A stretch of DNA of 64,000 nucleotides from Azolla caroliniana (taxonomy: Eukaryota > Polypodiophyta): the NCBI GenBank assembly GCA_043228905.1, contig JBHGNT010000016.1, positions 2,604,001 through 2,668,000 of the forward strand, given 5' to 3'. The position numbers were made by a program, and so were the translations under genes. How positions within the stretch are numbered: the stretch's first letter is position 1; the number at the start of each line of letters is the position of its first letter. The notes beneath the pieces are model-generated. The model was given only the letters and a program-made list of their open reading frames with translations. It did no database searches and had not been told where the DNA came from. This document shows positions 61,363 to 64,000 of this stretch, in pieces.

Positions 61363-62081
61363 TGTTGAGAATCTACGCTCCGATTCGCCTTCACCGTTCG
61401 GCCACAACCGAGAAATCTCCGAATCAATGTAGCAGAAAATAGGAAACACAGAGAAAGACACGATAACACAGGGATTAACGTGGAAAACCCTATACGGAAA
61501 AACCACGGGAGTCCTCAAACTCCAACTATCACTATGAACAGAGATGTACAATGGTGAAGCTTCAAGGCAACAACCTTGAGCTCACTGTCTTCGCCACAGG
61601 CGGCGGTAATACACAGAGGCAACGACCTCTTCGTCTGTCTCTCTCTCTCTCGGCTGCTCTCTTCACTCTCTCTAAGTGGAAAAACAGAAAAATGAGTAGC
61701 AACATAAAACTGTTTGCCCTAAGTCATATTTATACACATATGACTTTCAGGCTATTTACAAATATAGCCACAAGGGCCCTTGGCAAACATATTCACAAAT
61801 ATGTCCCCGCATCCGGATCTCTCTCCGGGTACATACATCATCCGGCTCCGTAGCCGGGTCTTCATCATCCGGCTCCGTAGCCGGGGTCTACATCATCCGG
61901 CTCCGTAGCCGGGTACTCTTCATCCGGCTTCATGCCGGGTACTCTTCATCCGGCTTCATGCCGGGTACTCTTCATCCGGCTTCATGCCGGGTACTCTTCA
62001 TCCTCCGGTTCCGTAACCGCAACCGGGCTTGCCGTCATTCATCTCCGGACATCCCATCCGGAGGGACCGTAAATCCCAACA
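61363..62081 (-). mobile_element. 5' LTR of copia C
   Basis: 719 bp with TG...CA ends (plus strand TGTTGAGAATCTACGC to AAATCCCAACA). It contains at least three copies of ACTCTTCATCCGGCTTCATG and several CCGGCTCCGTAGCCGG palindromes at about 61840-62000, and an inverted TATA box near 61728. Confidence 0.88.
61838..62000 (-). repeat. Palindromic CCGG tandem array in the LTR
   Basis: About 25-bp units, each with an inverted repeat CCGGCTCCGTAGCCGG or CCGGCTTCATGCCGG. Variants of the same unit occur in both copia B LTRs (53448-53550, 62610-62730), where copy number differs between the two LTRs. Confidence 0.85.
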
Positions 62082-62082
62082 A

Positions 62083-62516
62083 CCAGCCGGTCCACATCAG
62101 GGTATGTGATGACGTATGCAGGGGGAGCTGTCTCGTGGCAGTCGAGGCTGCAGAAGACGGTTGCGCTGTCAACCACGGAGGCGGAGTACATGGCGGCTGT
62201 TGAAGCCGGCAAGGAAATGATATGGATGAAGGACTTCATTAGAGAGCTCGGTATCCGGCAGGAGGAGTACCGACTCTACTGCGACAGTCAGAGTGCCATC
62301 CACCTTGCCAAGAACGCGACCTATCACTCCCGGACGAAGCACATCCAGCGAAGATATCACTGGATCCGGGAAAGGATAGAAGACCAGGAGTTCGTGCTGA
62401 CGAAGATCCACACGGACGAGAACGGGTCAGACATGCTGACCAAAGTGCTCACACCCGACAAAGTGGAAGCGTGCCGGAAGAGGGTCGGACTGGAAAGACA
62501 TCCCATGCCGAAGTGA
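62083..62516 (+). pseudogene. Copia B RNase H, 3' portion
   Basis: The plus-strand frame resumes with TSRSTSGYV-like sequence: SWQSRLQKTVALSTTEAEYM, then YCDSQSAIHLAKN and HTDENGSDMLTKVL, and stops at 62514-62516. It is the continuation of the gag-pol at 54059-57210, with the RT end and RNase H start missing. Confidence 0.88.
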
Positions 62517-62526
62517 AGGGGGAGTT
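62515..62526 (+). promoter_or_regulatory. Polypurine tract of copia B
   Basis: GAAGGGGGAG overlapping the pol stop and adjoining the right LTR. It primes plus-strand synthesis in the family. Confidence 0.7.
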
Positions 62527-63211
62527 TGTTGGGATTACGGTCCCTCCGGATGGGATGGTCGGATGTCCGGGAATCGGGAATGAAGACCCGAATGTGGAGT
62601 ACCCGATATCGGAGCCGGATGATGAAGGCCCGGTTCCGGAGCCGGATGATGAAGACCCGGTTCCGGATCCGGATGATGAAGACCCCGGCTACGGAGCTGG
62701 ATGATGAAGACCCCGGCTACGGAGCCGGATGACGAATGTACCCGGAGAGAGATCCGGATGCGGGGACATATTTGTGAATATGTTTGCCAAGGGCCCTTGA
62801 GGCTATATTTGTAAATAGCCCGAAAGTCATATGTGTATAAATATGACTTAGGGCAAACTGTTTTGTGATTGTTGTTGCTCATTTTTCCTGTTTTCCACTC
62901 AGAGGGAGTGAAGTGAGAGTAGCAGAGAGAGAGAGAGAGAAAGGAAGAGGTCGACGCCTCTGTGTAATACCGCCGCCTGTGGCGAGGACAGTGAGCTCAA
63001 GGTCGTCGCCTTGCAGCTTGCCATTGTACATTCCCTGCGTATAGTGATAGTTGGAGTCTTGCACTCCCGTGGTTTTTCCCGTCTAGGGTTTTCCACGCTA
63101 AACCTTGTGCATTCGAGTCTCTCTCTGTGTTATCGATTTTCTGCTGCATTGATCCGTGTTTCCTCGGTTGTGGCCGAGAGGCGAAGAGATTGAAAGCGTC
63201 AATCCCTAACA
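62527..63211 (+). mobile_element. 3' LTR of copia B
   Basis: 685 bp, nearly identical to 53371-54027. The extra length is one additional ATGATGAAGACCCCGGCTAC unit near 62700. Confidence 0.92.
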
Positions 63212-64000
63212 TTACCGGCTCGCCGTCTCTGCCGTCGTGGTGGTTGCCGTTTCCCTCATAGGTTGCCGTTTCCGCACCGGTGTCGGTCCTTTGCTCAAAT
63301 GGGTTCTTGGGCATCAATCCTCTATATGGCTTCAATCGGAATCCGTTGACCCATTTGCCTAGCACTTCGCCGACAAGTGTCCCTAACTGGTAGGACCCAT
63401 TATACTCACGTGTCAGCCAATACGGGCCGGTCCATCTAAACCGTAGTTTATCCGGCATCTTGCCCATCCGGGTCTGAAGTACTAACACTGGCTTGCCGAT
63501 TGCGAACAGTTTTTCATTTCCTCTCCTGTGCCGGTCGACAAATGCTTTCCATCGCCGTTGTTCCTCGAGTTCACACAACGCTGTTAACCGTATTGCCTTT
63601 GACTCCTTCTCGTTCAGCCGTTCCTGTAGCTGGATTCGTAAGCTGGGTACTTGGAATTCCACCGGCATTACCGCCTCTAGTCCGAACGCTAACCGGAATG
63701 GTGTTGTTCGGATGCTCGTTTTATATGCTGTCCGATATATGCCCAAAGCGCGCTATGTAGCTTGGTATCCCAATCCGTTCGGTTTTCGTTGACGATCTTC
63801 CGGAGGATATTCTGGAGCGTTTTGTTCGTCGATTCAGCTAACCCGTTTGCTTGCGGATAGTATGGTGTGCTCCGTTTATGGACAACGGCATAGAATGTCG
63901 TCAAGCTTTCAACTACTTGGCCGAGAAAGTGCCCCCCTTGGTCGCTTATTAATTCGATTGGGCATCCGTAACGGCACCAGATGTATTCGTATAGAAATTT
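63212..64000 (-). pseudogene. Gypsy integrase, minus strand, partial
   Basis: Read with one frame change near 63746, the minus strand gives CPIELISDQGGHFLGQ (second catalytic Asp), VHKRSTPYYPQANGLAEST (catalytic Glu), NRTDWDTKLHSALWAY, then KTSIRTTPFRLAFGLEAVMP and the C-terminal FRWTGPYWLTREYNGSYQL and VNGFRLKPYRG. This is a Ty3/gypsy integrase core and C-terminal domain. There is no chromodomain evident. The protease, RT and RNase H should lie upstream, beyond 64000. Confidence 0.85.

Larger units (their letters stand above)
57213..62081 (-). mobile_element. Copia element C, nested in copia B, minus strand
   Basis: Its intact 5' LTR (61363-62081) is on the right and a truncated 3' LTR (about 57213-57382, roughly 170 of 719 bp) on the left, with gag-pol between on the minus strand. 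The polypurine tract is at about 57383-57395 and the primer-binding site at 61348-61359. Its pol is closely similar to that of copia B, so both belong to one family, but the LTR 3' ends differ. The right flank ACCAG (62082-62086) is also found at 57208-57212. However, the left LTR lacks its TG end and copia B lacks an estimated 600 nt of pol there, so a deletion, not a clean duplication, explains the left border. Confidence 0.85.
53371..63211 (+). mobile_element. Copia element B, recent insertion with TTACC duplication
   Basis: LTRs lie at 53371-54027 and 62527-63211, primer-binding site at 54031, a gag-pol region broken by copia C, and polypurine tract GAAGGGGGAG just before the right LTR. 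TTACC lies at 53366-53370 and again at 63212-63216. The LTRs differ by about three substitutions visible by eye (about 0.5 percent) and one extra 28-bp repeat unit in the right copy, so the insertion is young. Coding capacity is lost through a nonsense codon, a 2-nt deletion and the copia C insertion. Confidence 0.92.
50178..64000 (-). mobile_element. Ty3/gypsy retrotransposon, minus strand, 5' end beyond the window
   Basis: Its parts in the window are the 3' LTR (50178-50583), a post-pol reading frame (about 52936-50667), a leader-like spacer, the end of pol (53370-53316) and the integrase (64000-63212). Copia B splits pol. Reading across the copia B insertion, using one TTACC, continues the integrase frame to a stop at 53316-53318. 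The outer flank left of the LTR is GTGAA; the matching flank is outside the window. Confidence 0.78.

Overview
This is nuclear DNA of a land plant. The protein genes have GT-AG introns and plant-specific families: a ZIP4/SPO22 meiosis protein, an AGCVIII kinase, a plastid-type two-domain glyoxalase I and a DUF1685 protein. The intergenic DNA is AT-rich and full of microsatellites and plant retroelement remnants. The host proteins are fairly divergent from the flowering-plant versions I know, and the LINE and copia families remind me of fern elements. A non-flowering vascular plant is possible, but I cannot fix the species.

Left part (1-43 kb), host genes in AT-rich DNA. At 723-962 (+) is the last exon of a patatin-like phospholipase gene. 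At 3582-8168 (-) is a complete five-exon ZIP4/SPO22 gene of meiotic crossover formation, including a 33-nt microexon. From 8.7 to 17.9 kb there are only repeats: a SINE-like unit, a LINE tail, two LTR-like copies, a degenerate retroelement and a MITE. At 17953-20651 (-) is a two-exon AGCVIII (D6PK/AGC1-like) kinase. From 20.7 to 28.7 kb there is repeat-rich DNA. At 29000-35610 (-) is a nine-exon chloroplast-type glyoxalase I gene; its last intron (3.0 kb) holds a hAT-like MITE, a tandem duplication and LINE tails, and its 42-nt last exon lies beyond them. At 37527-39955 (-) is a two-exon DUF1685 gene whose intron carries a 0.7-kb TACA-type array.

Right part (44-64 kb), a stack of nested retroelements. 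A broken minus-strand LINE (about 44.3-49.5 kb) carries a solo LTR with a perfect ATTAA duplication. Copia element A (LTR at 49521-49973, followed by a primer-binding site) appears to sit in the LINE 5' part. A minus-strand Ty3/gypsy element (50178 to beyond 64000) lies inside copia A. Copia B (53371-63211, TTACC duplication, nearly identical LTRs) lies inside the gypsy integrase gene. Copia C (about 57213-62081, minus strand, same family as B, with a 100-N assembly gap) lies inside copia B. GC content rises clearly from about 50.2 kb on.

The most novel-looking item is a long, decayed reading frame between the gypsy pol gene and its 3' LTR. It encodes an N-terminal globular part, an acidic/Pro-rich linker, a long coiled coil and a Gln-rich tail, and it has its own pyrimidine-rich leader. 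I cannot assign it to a known retroelement protein. The host genes belong to unrelated pathways and do not form a functional cluster.
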